NCBI RefSeq assembly: GCF_001658025.2
Contig: NZ_CP014007.2
Location: forward strand, 2,418,001 to 2,482,000
Source: Kosakonia oryzae
Lineage (GTDB): Bacteria > Pseudomonadota > Gammaproteobacteria > Enterobacterales > Enterobacteriaceae
Direction of reading: 5' to 3'
DNA: 64,000 bases
This document shows, piece by piece, positions 1 through 7,422 of this stretch; the first letter of the stretch is position 1, and every line of letters begins with the position of its first letter. Under the pieces are notes generated by a model. It did not search any database. It worked only from the letters and a program-made list of their open reading frames with translations, and was not told where the DNA came from. The translations under genes and the position numbers were made by a program.

Positions 1-700
1 GCACGGTGGTAAACGGCGGATCAAAACGCGCATCCTGATGTTCCGGCGCGGCCAGCCGCTGGCCTATCACCGTAAGCTTCTGGATAAGCTTTGCGGCATA
101 TTCGATGGCATTCACGCCCTGTGGTGCGTAGGCCGAATGGCAGGCGGCACCCTGTACTTCACAGCGCACGCCGAGCTTGCCTTTGTGGCCGAGCACGGGT
201 TGCAATTCGGTGGGTTCGCCAATCAGGCAGATATCGGGCTTTTCCGGCCGCTGAGAGAGCGCGTCCAGCAGCGTTCGCACGCCAAGGCATCCCACTTCCT
301 CATCATAAGAGATTGCCAGATGCAGCGGTTGCGCCAGCGGCTGCGTAAGAAAATAGGGTACGGCTGCCAGCATGCAGGCGATAAAGCCTTTCATGTCCGC
401 CGTGCCGCGACCGTACAGTTTGCCTTCTCGCTCAGTCAGCACAAAGGGGGGAACGCTCCAGTTCTGCCCGTCAACGGGCACCACGTCGCTGTGGCCCGAG
501 AGCATCACGCCGCCGCTACCCGATGGGCCAAGCCGGGCATACAGATTCGCTTTGCTGCGTTCGGCGTTGTGAATCAGTTCGCACTCGACACCAAGCCCGG
601 TTAAGTAGCGACGAACAAAGTCGATCAGCGCCAGATTAGATTCGCGGCTGGTGGTGTTAAACGCCACCAGTTGTTCCAGCAGTTTGCGGCTGCTCATCAT
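1..700 (-). CDS. M20-family deacetylase, acetylornithine deacetylase-like (C-terminus cut by window edge)
   Basis: Zinc-dependent amidohydrolase of peptidase family M20A, the family that removes N-acyl groups from amino acids such as N-acetylornithine. The first 233 codons are present. Visible metal and catalytic motifs are GHSDVVPVDG (His70, Asp72), GRGTADMKG (Asp102), YDEEVG (Glu134/135) and GEPTE (Glu162). Start chosen at the first of two adjacent ATG codons, preceded by AAGGAG. It is the third gene of a minus-strand operon after the RidA-like and DUF1028 genes, 15 nt behind the latter. It does not resemble the start of the housekeeping ArgE as I remember it, so a catabolic or salvage N-acyl amino acid substrate is more likely; the true substrate is unknown. 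Confidence 0.85.
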   Translation of the reverse strand, partial: MMSSRKLLEQLVAFNTTSRESNLALIDFVRRYLTGLGVECELIHNAERSKANLYARLGPSGSGGVMLSGHSDVVPVDGQNWSVPPFVLTEREGKLYGRGTADMKGFIACMLAAVPYFLTQPLAQPLHLAISYDEEVGCLGVRTLLDALSQRPEKPDICLIGEPTELQPVLGHKGKLGVRCEVQGAACHSAYAPQGVNAIEYAAKLIQKLTVIGQRLAAPEHQDARFDPPFTTV

Positions 701-715
701 CAGATCTCCTTGCGG

Positions 716-1390
716 TTACTCGTCGCCCGGCACGCCGTAACCCGGTGCACTGCGGGGATCGAGCGCGCGGGTTAAATAGTCCTGCATCTGCGGTTTGTAG
801 GCTTGCCAGAGCTGGCTAAGTTCAGCAATCGGATCGGCGTCCGTCCAGTCAACGCGTAAATCAACAATCGGCCAGACTGGCGAATCGACAATCGACAGCG
901 CCGCCGAATGCACCGGGCCAGCTTCTCCGCCCGCGAGCAGGCCCGCCTGCATCGCAGCAATGAGCCTGTCAGCAAGATGCCCTGATTGCTGTTCGAAGGC
1001 GTTGACCATTGCGGTAATGACCTCCGCGTTTGCCAGCAGATTACCCGCCGCCACGCAGTTCTCCCCGCGCAGCGCGTTGTTCACTCCCAGCGTCTTTTCG
1101 CCGCTGTAGAACGCGCTTTCACCGCTGGCCGTCAGCACGGTAACCTGCCGGTACATGGCGTAGTCATCCGTACCAAGCCCGAATTGCAGCGCGGTTTCGG
1201 CAGCGTCGCCTTGCTGTAGCCGATCAAGAATGCGCGGCCCCAGCGCCGGTAAGGTGATGTTTTGCGTTGATACCGCGCCGACCTTGCTGCGCAGCCAGGG
1301 GCAGCGTGCGCCGACCGCGATGCTGGATGAGCTGATAGCAATGCCGATCTGGCCGGTTTGCGCGCAGCGTCCGATAATCGATAACGTCAT
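716..1390 (-). CDS. DUF1028 family protein (putative Ntn-type hydrolase)
   Basis: 224 residues covering the whole DUF1028 domain, a family with an N-terminal-nucleophile (Ntn) hydrolase-like fold and no established reaction. The family hallmarks are at the N-terminus: T-L-S-I directly after Met (a potential Thr nucleophile after Met removal), IGIAISSSSIAVG and GAVSTQN. The gene lies 4 nt downstream of the RidA-like gene and 15 nt upstream of the M20 deacetylase, so the three are very probably co-transcribed. The context suggests a role in breakdown of an N-substituted amino acid or related amide; this is inference from neighbourhood only. Confidence 0.85.
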   Translation of the reverse strand: MTLSIIGRCAQTGQIGIAISSSSIAVGARCPWLRSKVGAVSTQNITLPALGPRILDRLQQGDAAETALQFGLGTDDYAMYRQVTVLTASGESAFYSGEKTLGVNNALRGENCVAAGNLLANAEVITAMVNAFEQQSGHLADRLIAAMQAGLLAGGEAGPVHSAALSIVDSPVWPIVDLRVDWTDADPIAELSQLWQAYKPQMQDYLTRALDPRSAPGYGVPGDE

Positions 1391-1394
1391 GAGT

Positions 1395-1829
1395 TTAGGC
1401 TCCTGATTGCGGCTGCCAGTCGTCCGGAATCACCGCGATAACATCAATTTCCATCAGCCACTGCGGCTGACCAAGCGCAGAAATGACCAGTCCGGTTGAG
1501 ATCGGAAATACACCCTTCAGCCATTTGCCAACCACTTGATAAACCGGCTCGCGGTAGCGGGGGTCGATGATATAGGTGGTGGTTTTAACGATGTGTGACA
1601 GATCGCTGCCCGCTTCTTCCAGCAGTTGTTTCACGTTCTTCATCGCTTGCTCGGCCTGCGCTGCCGGATCGCCAAGCCCCACCAGGTTGCCTTCGAAATC
1701 AGTACCAATCTGCCCGCGAACGTACACGGTATTGCCAGCGCGTACCGCCTGGCAAAGATCGTTATCAAGCGACTGATTTGGGTAAGTATCTTTCGTATTG
1801 AATTTGCGAATGCGGGTATGTGTGCTCAT
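1395..1829 (-). CDS. RidA/YjgF/UK114-family protein, atypical active site
   Basis: 144 residues with the trimeric Rid fold signature (VYVRGQIGTD, QAMKNVKQLLEEAG, VKTTTYI). RidA proper hydrolyses reactive enamine/imine intermediates with a conserved Arg in the FPARS segment. Here the aligned segment reads FPISTG, so that Arg is replaced by Ser, which places the protein outside the classic RidA subgroup and makes imine deamination uncertain. First gene of the operon with DUF1028 and an M20 deacetylase. ATG start at 1829 fits the family length; a 552-nt noncoding stretch lies upstream. Confidence 0.87.
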   Translation of the reverse strand: MSTHTRIRKFNTKDTYPNQSLDNDLCQAVRAGNTVYVRGQIGTDFEGNLVGLGDPAAQAEQAMKNVKQLLEEAGSDLSHIVKTTTYIIDPRYREPVYQVVGKWLKGVFPISTGLVISALGQPQWLMEIDVIAVIPDDWQPQSGA

Positions 1830-2381
1830 GTCTGCCTGCCTGGAAATGGGTTCCCGGCAAGGTATACCTTCTCAGGCTACAACAAATAAAACAGAATAAT
1901 CCGAGGCGTTAGTTTAGAAAATGCGAACGCCCCCAAACCCACACCGCTTTTGTGCGCATAAAACGGCGAAGCGCCCCGGCACAAAAGGCCTGATCACGTG
2001 TTTCCATCTTTCCATCGCCGCTTCGTAGCAGACTCGCGGGCTGCCGATGAATCTACATGGATATCAGCGCGTTACATTTCCTTACCGAAAGCCGCTTTGG
2101 TGAAATAATAACGTAATTAAATTAATGAAAAGTGAATGATGTGTTCAGGTACCTGATTTGCTGCGTCTTCTTGCAGGTGCCTTTGTTCATCACGCAATGG
2201 CGTATCTGAAAAGCGCGCTTGTTAGCCGCCAGTGCCGAATCCATAAGCGCTGCGCGATAACGAGCGGTACAGAAAGCTGGCGTTGCTTATAACAAAGCGC
2301 TTACATCCAGAAACGAAATAGTAACCTTTAGTTATATTTGCGCAGTTAAATTAATGTCTCACCTTTCTTTGAGGGCTGGTT
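1830..2381. other. Intergenic stretch between divergent ridA-like and aroQ genes
   Basis: 552 nt without a convincing gene. It must carry the promoters for the leftward RidA-like operon and the rightward chorismate mutase gene. I see AT-rich tracts near 2100-2140 and 2330-2360 but no motif I can assign to a regulator, and no RNA gene. Confidence 0.5.
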
Positions 2382-2915
2382 ATGAAGAATTTCGCATCAA
2401 CTCTACTCATGTCCGGAAGCGTTTTTGCGGGAGCATCAGCTTCCATCTGTCTTAATGCCCTGTCGTTAATCTTGACTGAACGTATGCAGATAATGAGAGA
2501 TGTTGCGGCTTACAAGGCGAAGTATCGTTTACCCGTGGAGGATTTAGCGCGGGAACAAAAAGTGTTGGCGGCGGCGCGAAACACGGCGCAAGAGGCCGGG
2601 CTGGAACCTCACTCTGTGGAGTCGTTCATCAGTGCGTTGATGACGGCGGGGAAAACGATACAGTATCGCTATCTGGCAGACGGGTTTGCGCCAGCAGATT
2701 TATCTGTCACCCAACAGGATCTTGAGGGAATCAGACAGCGTATCAATGAACTGGACAAGCATCTGCTGATGACCATCAGCCAGCGGCTTCGCACAGGTCA
2801 ACTCTCTTATTCCGAGCGGGCCTGGCTGGCCGAGAAGACCGTCTCCCCGAATCTGACTGAAGCCGAGAAGGATAATTTACTCGACACCATGCGCTTTATT
2901 CAGCGTGCCACGTAG
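2382..2915 (+). CDS. aroQ: Secreted chorismate mutase, AroQ-gamma class
   Basis: 177 residues. An N-terminal signal peptide (about residues 1-21, ending G-A-S-A-S) precedes an all-helical AroQ-gamma domain with the recognisable helix 1 (LTERMQIMRDVAAYK) and helix 2 pattern (LAREQKVLAAARNTAQEAGL), supplying the Arg/Lys/Glu residues that bind chorismate. It converts chorismate to prephenate, in the periplasm or outside the cell. Length and architecture fit the monofunctional exported class rather than the cytoplasmic bifunctional PheA/TyrA domains. RBS GAGG precedes the ATG. Exported chorismate mutases are known in several plant and animal pathogens; the neighbouring polygalacturonase fits a plant-associated lifestyle, but the role here is inferred. 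Confidence 0.87.
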   Translation: MKNFASTLLMSGSVFAGASASICLNALSLILTERMQIMRDVAAYKAKYRLPVEDLAREQKVLAAARNTAQEAGLEPHSVESFISALMTAGKTIQYRYLADGFAPADLSVTQQDLEGIRQRINELDKHLLMTISQRLRTGQLSYSERAWLAEKTVSPNLTEAEKDNLLDTMRFIQRAT

Positions 2916-3472
2916 GAGACCGCTGCGGCGCTGCCAGGCGATTCAGCGTCCGTACGGGTAAGGGTTTGCGAACCGCTGATCATTCTCAGGGGTTCGATTA
3001 ACGCTTTGCAGGCCTGGGCGGTACGGAAGAAATATTTTATCACGCGTATGCAATCCGACAGGGTCGGCTGGCGGCGATATCCAATCCGATAATTCAGACG
3101 CTGGAAATTAACGATAATTCATCATTATCTGATTCTTCTTACAGCGCTTCTGTTTTTTCATTTGCCAAACGAATTGACGCCATTCCGTCATATTTCAGGT
3201 TAGCCGATATCTTCAGCTTCACGTGATAGCTTTTTTATGTCACTGAAAGCCATTTTTCGCTATACGCTGGCGATATTTAACCGCGTTATTGCAGTAAAGT
3301 TTAATTTTACAATGTTAAATTTGTCTAATGAAAATAAGAACGCCAGCGGGTGAATTCCCGACGGTGATTTTTAAAGATATTACAAAGCAGTTTACTTTTT
3401 TATGCCGGCGGATAATAACACCAATGATATCCGGTAACTGTGTTGGCATTAATGATGACTTACGGAGTGGAC
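2916..3472. other. Intergenic stretch with possible minus-strand gene remnant
   Basis: 557 nt without an intact gene. The minus strand is open from 3118 to 2900 with codon use similar to real genes here and a peptide containing YRIGYRRQPTLSDCIR, faintly like the C-terminal tail of a LysR-type regulator, but there is no start codon or RBS and the plus strand is also open across part of it. The right half (3200-3470) is AT-rich and probably contains the promoter of the downstream small gene. Confidence 0.35.
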
Positions 3473-3850
3473 ATGGCATCCGAAACGCGTAGTTTTATTA
3501 ACTCTATCGTTAAAAACTTTAAAGAAGCCATTGGCTTGATTAACGTGTTGATCCTGGAACCCGAAGAGCCTGACACCTTGCGTTTGCTGCACGGTAAACT
3601 GGACGTTATCAAAGCAGGTATTGAACAGGATATTCGCCTGTTAAGCAGAGCCAGCCTGGACAGTAATGCCATGCTCTGTTTGTACCCAATACACAATGCG
3701 CTAAACGCGCTGAACTATTGCCTTGGGCTCCTGAGACACATGCCGATAAATAATCAGTTTTATCATGACTTCGAAGAGGTTAAGCAAGCTGTCAATGCTC
3801 TTGATGCCATATCCGGACGGGTTTTTACAAACCCGGGAAGTGATGAATAA
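3473..3850 (+). CDS. Hypothetical 125-residue helical protein
   Basis: I do not recognise the family. The protein (MASETRSFINSIVKNF...) is predicted mostly alpha-helical, mildly acidic, with no signal peptide or membrane segment and three Cys residues (none in a metal-binding pattern). ATG at 3473 is preferred over the upstream in-frame GTG at 3440 because CGGAG lies 5-6 nt before it. It is a single-gene unit with AT-rich flanks, between the secreted chorismate mutase and the polygalacturonase. The low G+C of its flanks relative to the rest of the window hints at horizontal acquisition. Confidence 0.6.
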   Translation: MASETRSFINSIVKNFKEAIGLINVLILEPEEPDTLRLLHGKLDVIKAGIEQDIRLLSRASLDSNAMLCLYPIHNALNALNYCLGLLRHMPINNQFYHDFEEVKQAVNALDAISGRVFTNPGSDE

Positions 3851-4079
3851 GCATAAATTTCCCTTTTACCTGAAATAAAAAACTGTACGGGTTGCTAAAG
3901 CCAGCGCGATTTAATCAATGAACGCCTGTTCACTGACTGTGGTAAAAATGAAGAGGCGAAAAATTATATCTTTTTTTTCGCAACAAACATAAACGCCACT
4001 TCAACTGAACACCTGTTCGCCAGATGTTTTTATCGCGGCGACGCTACAATACTTTAATAATTCTGATATCGGGAACAGT

Positions 4080-5420
4080 ATGTTTATTCTGCGCTGTCAT
4101 TTGAACGTAATCCTCGCTGGTATGTTAGCCGTCCCGGTATCAGGGTTCAGCGCGGCGATATTGCCCGAGGCGAGCCCTGATTTGTCTGAGCCTGTGCTGC
4201 CCGCGCATATCTGTGCAAAATTGGCTCCCCGCCAGGATTATTCAGCAGGCGACGATAGCCAACGACTTCAGTCGGCGATTAATCACTGCCCACGGGGGGA
4301 GGCTTTACAACTCCTTGCCGGTCATTTCTCCAGTGGGCCGTTGACCATGAAATCTGGCGTCACGCTCTGGATTTCACATGGCGCAATACTCGCAGCCAAT
4401 ACTGACCCACGTGTTTATGACAAAAATGGGCGCTGTGGAACCCTCGATGATAAGGGGAATGGCTGTCGGCCTTTTATTGTGTTTAAGAATACCGAAGGTG
4501 GAGGCATTGTCGGGGAGGGGACGATTGATGGGCAGGGCGGAGAGCGGATGCAAGGAGAGAATGAATCCTGGTGGCAACTGGCTCGCCGCGCGCAGCGAGA
4601 AGGTGCGGCGCAGAATGTGCCTCGCCTGATTGAAATAGATGATGGCTCAAATATGACTTTTCACGGCATTACGCTGCGAAATTCCCCTGGATTCCATGTC
4701 ACCCTGAAGAATGTGCGCAATGCGACTTTCTGGGGCGTACGTATTGATACTCCTGCGAATGCCCGCAATACCGACGGCATTGATCCTGTTTCGTCGCAGA
4801 ATATCCTTATTGCTCACAGCTTCATCAGAACCGGTGACGACAATGTGGCGATTAAAGCTGGCGCCGCTGGGCCCACGCGTCATGTGCTGTTAGTGGACAA
4901 CCATTTTTATTGGGGACACGGCATGTCGATTGGTAGCGAGACGGTGGGTGGTGTCAGCGATATTCGGGTGCGTGATTTGACGCTTGACGGTACGACTTCA
5001 GGGCTTCGTATCAAAAGTGATCTCAGCCGGGGTGGGATTGTCAGCGATATCCGCTACGAAAATGTTTGTATGCGGGGGAACCGGCGGCCGCTCGACTTTG
5101 ATACGCGATATGACGCACACGCGATCGGGAACAACATTCCCGTCTACCGTGATATTTCCCTGACGCATATTTCCGGCGAAACTGGCCAGTTGGTGTTGCG
5201 CGGTTATGATGCCGCTCATTCTTTGCATTTTGCCCTGAACGGGGTTCATTTCAGTCATGCAGCCCGCTGGCTAATTGAAGCGGCGCAGATCCGCATTGGC
5301 CCGGACGGCGTCTCGCCTGTTCCGGCAGGAGAAGCATCGTTGCAGCCAGCGGTTGTTCCCGTTGATTGCGCAACACACTGGATCCCCTTTCCCGTGACGG
5401 ATGCGCCATCAGTAAAATGA
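4080..5420 (+). CDS. Exported polygalacturonase, glycoside hydrolase family 28
   Basis: 446 residues: a signal peptide (about 1-25, cleavage near GFSA), then a right-handed parallel beta-helix of GH28. All four family motifs are intact: NTDG (230-233), GDD (252-254), GHG (279-281) and RIK (310-312), giving the three catalytic Asp residues, the His, and the substrate-binding Arg/Lys. It should hydrolyse alpha-1,4-galacturonan of plant pectin, outside the inner membrane. Whether it acts endo or exo cannot be read from the sequence. No strong RBS precedes the ATG. It is monocistronic. It marks a plant-associated lifestyle and is not part of the E. coli core gene set. Confidence 0.9.
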   Translation: MFILRCHLNVILAGMLAVPVSGFSAAILPEASPDLSEPVLPAHICAKLAPRQDYSAGDDSQRLQSAINHCPRGEALQLLAGHFSSGPLTMKSGVTLWISHGAILAANTDPRVYDKNGRCGTLDDKGNGCRPFIVFKNTEGGGIVGEGTIDGQGGERMQGENESWWQLARRAQREGAAQNVPRLIEIDDGSNMTFHGITLRNSPGFHVTLKNVRNATFWGVRIDTPANARNTDGIDPVSSQNILIAHSFIRTGDDNVAIKAGAAGPTRHVLLVDNHFYWGHGMSIGSETVGGVSDIRVRDLTLDGTTSGLRIKSDLSRGGIVSDIRYENVCMRGNRRPLDFDTRYDAHAIGNNIPVYRDISLTHISGETGQLVLRGYDAAHSLHFALNGVHFSHAARWLIEAAQIRIGPDGVSPVPAGEASLQPAVVPVDCATHWIPFPVTDAPSVK

Positions 5421-5533
5421 GTAGCGCAGAAAGCGGCTATTCGAATGAAACGTCAAACTGAACACGCTGGCCTGCGGCTATCAGGCCGACGATTTCCCTC
5501 AACTGTCGCGGCGAAACCCACAACGCACCAGCT

Positions 5534-5890
5534 TCATTGCTGGCGTAAATGCTGCGTTTTCGGGGAACTGATACTGCGGCGCCATGCGCCAGGGGCCTGG
5601 CCATACTGACGTTTGAAGCTGCGGTTGAAGGATTGCTGGGAGTCAAAGCCTAACGCCATCGCCACATTCAAAATCGGTTCGTCGCTGTGGGCTAAGCGCT
5701 CGACCGATTTTTTCAGCTTCTGCGCGCGAATATACTCGGCGAGACGGTAGCCGGTATGTTCTTTGAATATCCGCTGGAGGTGCCATTTCGAATAGCCGGC
5801 TCGCCTGGAAACGGTAGCAATGTCCAGACGGCCTTCAAGGTTGTTGTCGATCCAGTCGAGCAAATCGTGAATAAATGCGCCAGTGTTCAT
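5534..5890 (-). CDS. rarA: AraC-type regulator RarA, activator of the oqxAB efflux operon
   Basis: 118-residue single-domain member of the MarA/SoxS/RamA group with two helix-turn-helix units: GYSKWHLQRIFKEHTG (first recognition helix) and MALGFDSQQSFNRSFKR (second). No ligand-binding domain, so activity is set by abundance. It is divergent from oqxA, the position rarA has in Klebsiella, where it activates oqxAB and contributes to multidrug resistance. The 333-nt gap to oqxA holds a cluster of repeated TTGCA motifs that may control both directions. Other members of the MarA group are possible by sequence, but the synteny makes RarA the best call. Confidence 0.87.
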   Translation of the reverse strand: MNTGAFIHDLLDWIDNNLEGRLDIATVSRRAGYSKWHLQRIFKEHTGYRLAEYIRAQKLKKSVERLAHSDEPILNVAMALGFDSQQSFNRSFKRQYGQAPGAWRRSISSPKTQHLRQQ

Positions 5891-6223
5891 CTCGTTTCCT
5901 CACGCAGGCTGATTAAAACGTATCTTTATCTGTTGCATTTAAAGTGGCCCGCTTTTGCATTAATTGCAAGTTTTATTGTTGCATTTAAAACCCTGGCCGA
6001 AACGGGTCATTTCCCTGTGCAACAAATAGCACATAAAGTGCAACAATTATTCTTGCACTTAATTAAGCGCCTTCCTACAATCGCCGCGATAGTGTATTCG
6101 GAACTGTTACAGTTTTGTGGCGATGAACGACACAAATGGCCTTAAGCCAGCCCGGACAAAGGAAGTGGCGCGGCATCTCCTGCTGCGTCTTGCCCGGCGG
6201 CTACAATTAGCGGAATAAAAATA
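5891..6223. promoter_or_regulatory. rarA-oqxA divergent control region with TTGCA(T/C)TTAA motif cluster
   Basis: AT-rich 333-nt region containing the two divergent promoters. TTGCATTTAAA occurs at 5933-5943 and 5979-5989, TTGCATTAA at 5955-5963, TTGCACTTAAT at 6053-6063, and the inverted form ATAAAGTGCAA at 6033-6043, with a further GTGCAA at 6018-6023. Such dense, bidirectional repetition is expected of a regulator array. OqxR (Rrf2 family) and RarA are the obvious candidates; which protein binds is inference. Confidence 0.6.
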
Positions 6224-7399
6224 ATGAGCCTGCAGAAACCTTGGGTTAACTTTCATTTGAATGCGCTGGGAGTGATATTCCTCTCCGTACTGCTCGTCGG
6301 ATGCGATAAAGGTGTTGCGCAAAACGCCGTGCCACAAGCTCCCTCCGTCAGCGCAGCTAACGTGGTAGTGAAATCCATTAGTCAGTGGGATAGCTTTAAT
6401 GGTCGGATTGAAGCGGTGGAAAGCGTTCAGCTCCGCCCCCGCGTCTCCGGCTACATTGATAAAGTGAATTACACCGACGGCCAGGAGGTGAAAAAGGGCG
6501 AGGTGCTGTTCACGATTGATGACAGAACCTATCGCGCCGCGCTGGAACAGGCGCAGGCGACGTTGGCAAGAGCCAAAACGCAGGCCAGCCTGGCGCAAAG
6601 CGAGGCTAACCGTACCGATAAATTGATCCATACCAACCTGGTATCCCGTGAAGAGTGGGAGCAGCGCCGTTCGGCCGCGGCCCAGGCGCAGGCCGACATT
6701 CGCGCCGCGCAGGCGGCGGTGGATGCCGCGCAACTTAACCTGGATTTCACCAAGGTGACCGCGCCGATTGATGGCCGCGCCAGCCGTGCGTTGATCACCA
6801 GCGGTAATCTGGTCACTGCCGGTGATAGCGCCAGCGTGCTTACCACGCTGGTATCGCAGAAGACGGTTTATGTCTACTTTGACGTGGATGAGTCAACCTA
6901 TCTTCACTATCAAAATCTCGCTCGCAGCGGGCAGGGGGCATCCAGTAATCACCTGGCGCTACCGGTTGAGATTGGCCTTGTTGGCGAAGAGGGTTACCCC
7001 CACCAGGGCAAAGTGGATTTTCTTGATAATCAGTTAACGCCGAGTACCGGTACGATCCGTATGCGCGCGCTGCTGGATAACTCACAGCGTCAGTTCACGC
7101 CGGGACTGTTTGCCCGCGTACGCCTGCCGGGCAGCGCTGAATTCAAAGCCACGCTTATCGACGACAAAGCAGTGCTGACCGATCAGGATCGCAAATATGT
7201 TTATATCGTTGATAAAGATGGTAAAGCGCAGCGTCGCGATATTACGCCGGGTCGTCTTGCAGATGGTTTACGCATCGTGCAGCAGGGGCTGACCCCGGGC
7301 GATAAAGTCATCGTTGATGGTTTACAAAAAGTGTTTATGCCGGGTATGCCGGTTAATGCGAAAACCGTTGCCATGACCGCCAGCACCGCCCTCAACTGA
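6224..7399 (+). CDS. oqxA: OqxA, periplasmic adaptor lipoprotein of the OqxAB RND efflux pump
   Basis: 391 residues, the length of Klebsiella OqxA. Lipoprotein signal with lipobox LLVGC (Cys27). The body is a membrane fusion protein: barrel-sandwich/lipoyl half motifs (RPRVSGYIDKVNYTDGQEVK and KVTAPIDGRASRAL), an alpha-helical hairpin rich in Ala/Gln between them, then beta-barrel and membrane-proximal domains. It bridges the OqxB transporter and an outer-membrane TolC-type channel, which is not encoded here. The pump is known to export quinoxalines, fluoroquinolones, chloramphenicol, nitrofurans and related drugs. Start codon 23 nt upstream of oqxB's operon spacing rule: oqxB begins 24 nt after the oqxA stop, so the two are co-transcribed. 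Confidence 0.95.
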   Translation: MSLQKPWVNFHLNALGVIFLSVLLVGCDKGVAQNAVPQAPSVSAANVVVKSISQWDSFNGRIEAVESVQLRPRVSGYIDKVNYTDGQEVKKGEVLFTIDDRTYRAALEQAQATLARAKTQASLAQSEANRTDKLIHTNLVSREEWEQRRSAAAQAQADIRAAQAAVDAAQLNLDFTKVTAPIDGRASRALITSGNLVTAGDSASVLTTLVSQKTVYVYFDVDESTYLHYQNLARSGQGASSNHLALPVEIGLVGEEGYPHQGKVDFLDNQLTPSTGTIRMRALLDNSQRQFTPGLFARVRLPGSAEFKATLIDDKAVLTDQDRKYVYIVDKDGKAQRRDITPGRLADGLRIVQQGLTPGDKVIVDGLQKVFMPGMPVNAKTVAMTASTALN

Positions 7400-7422
7400 T
7401 CCCTTACCTGAGAATCCGAAAC

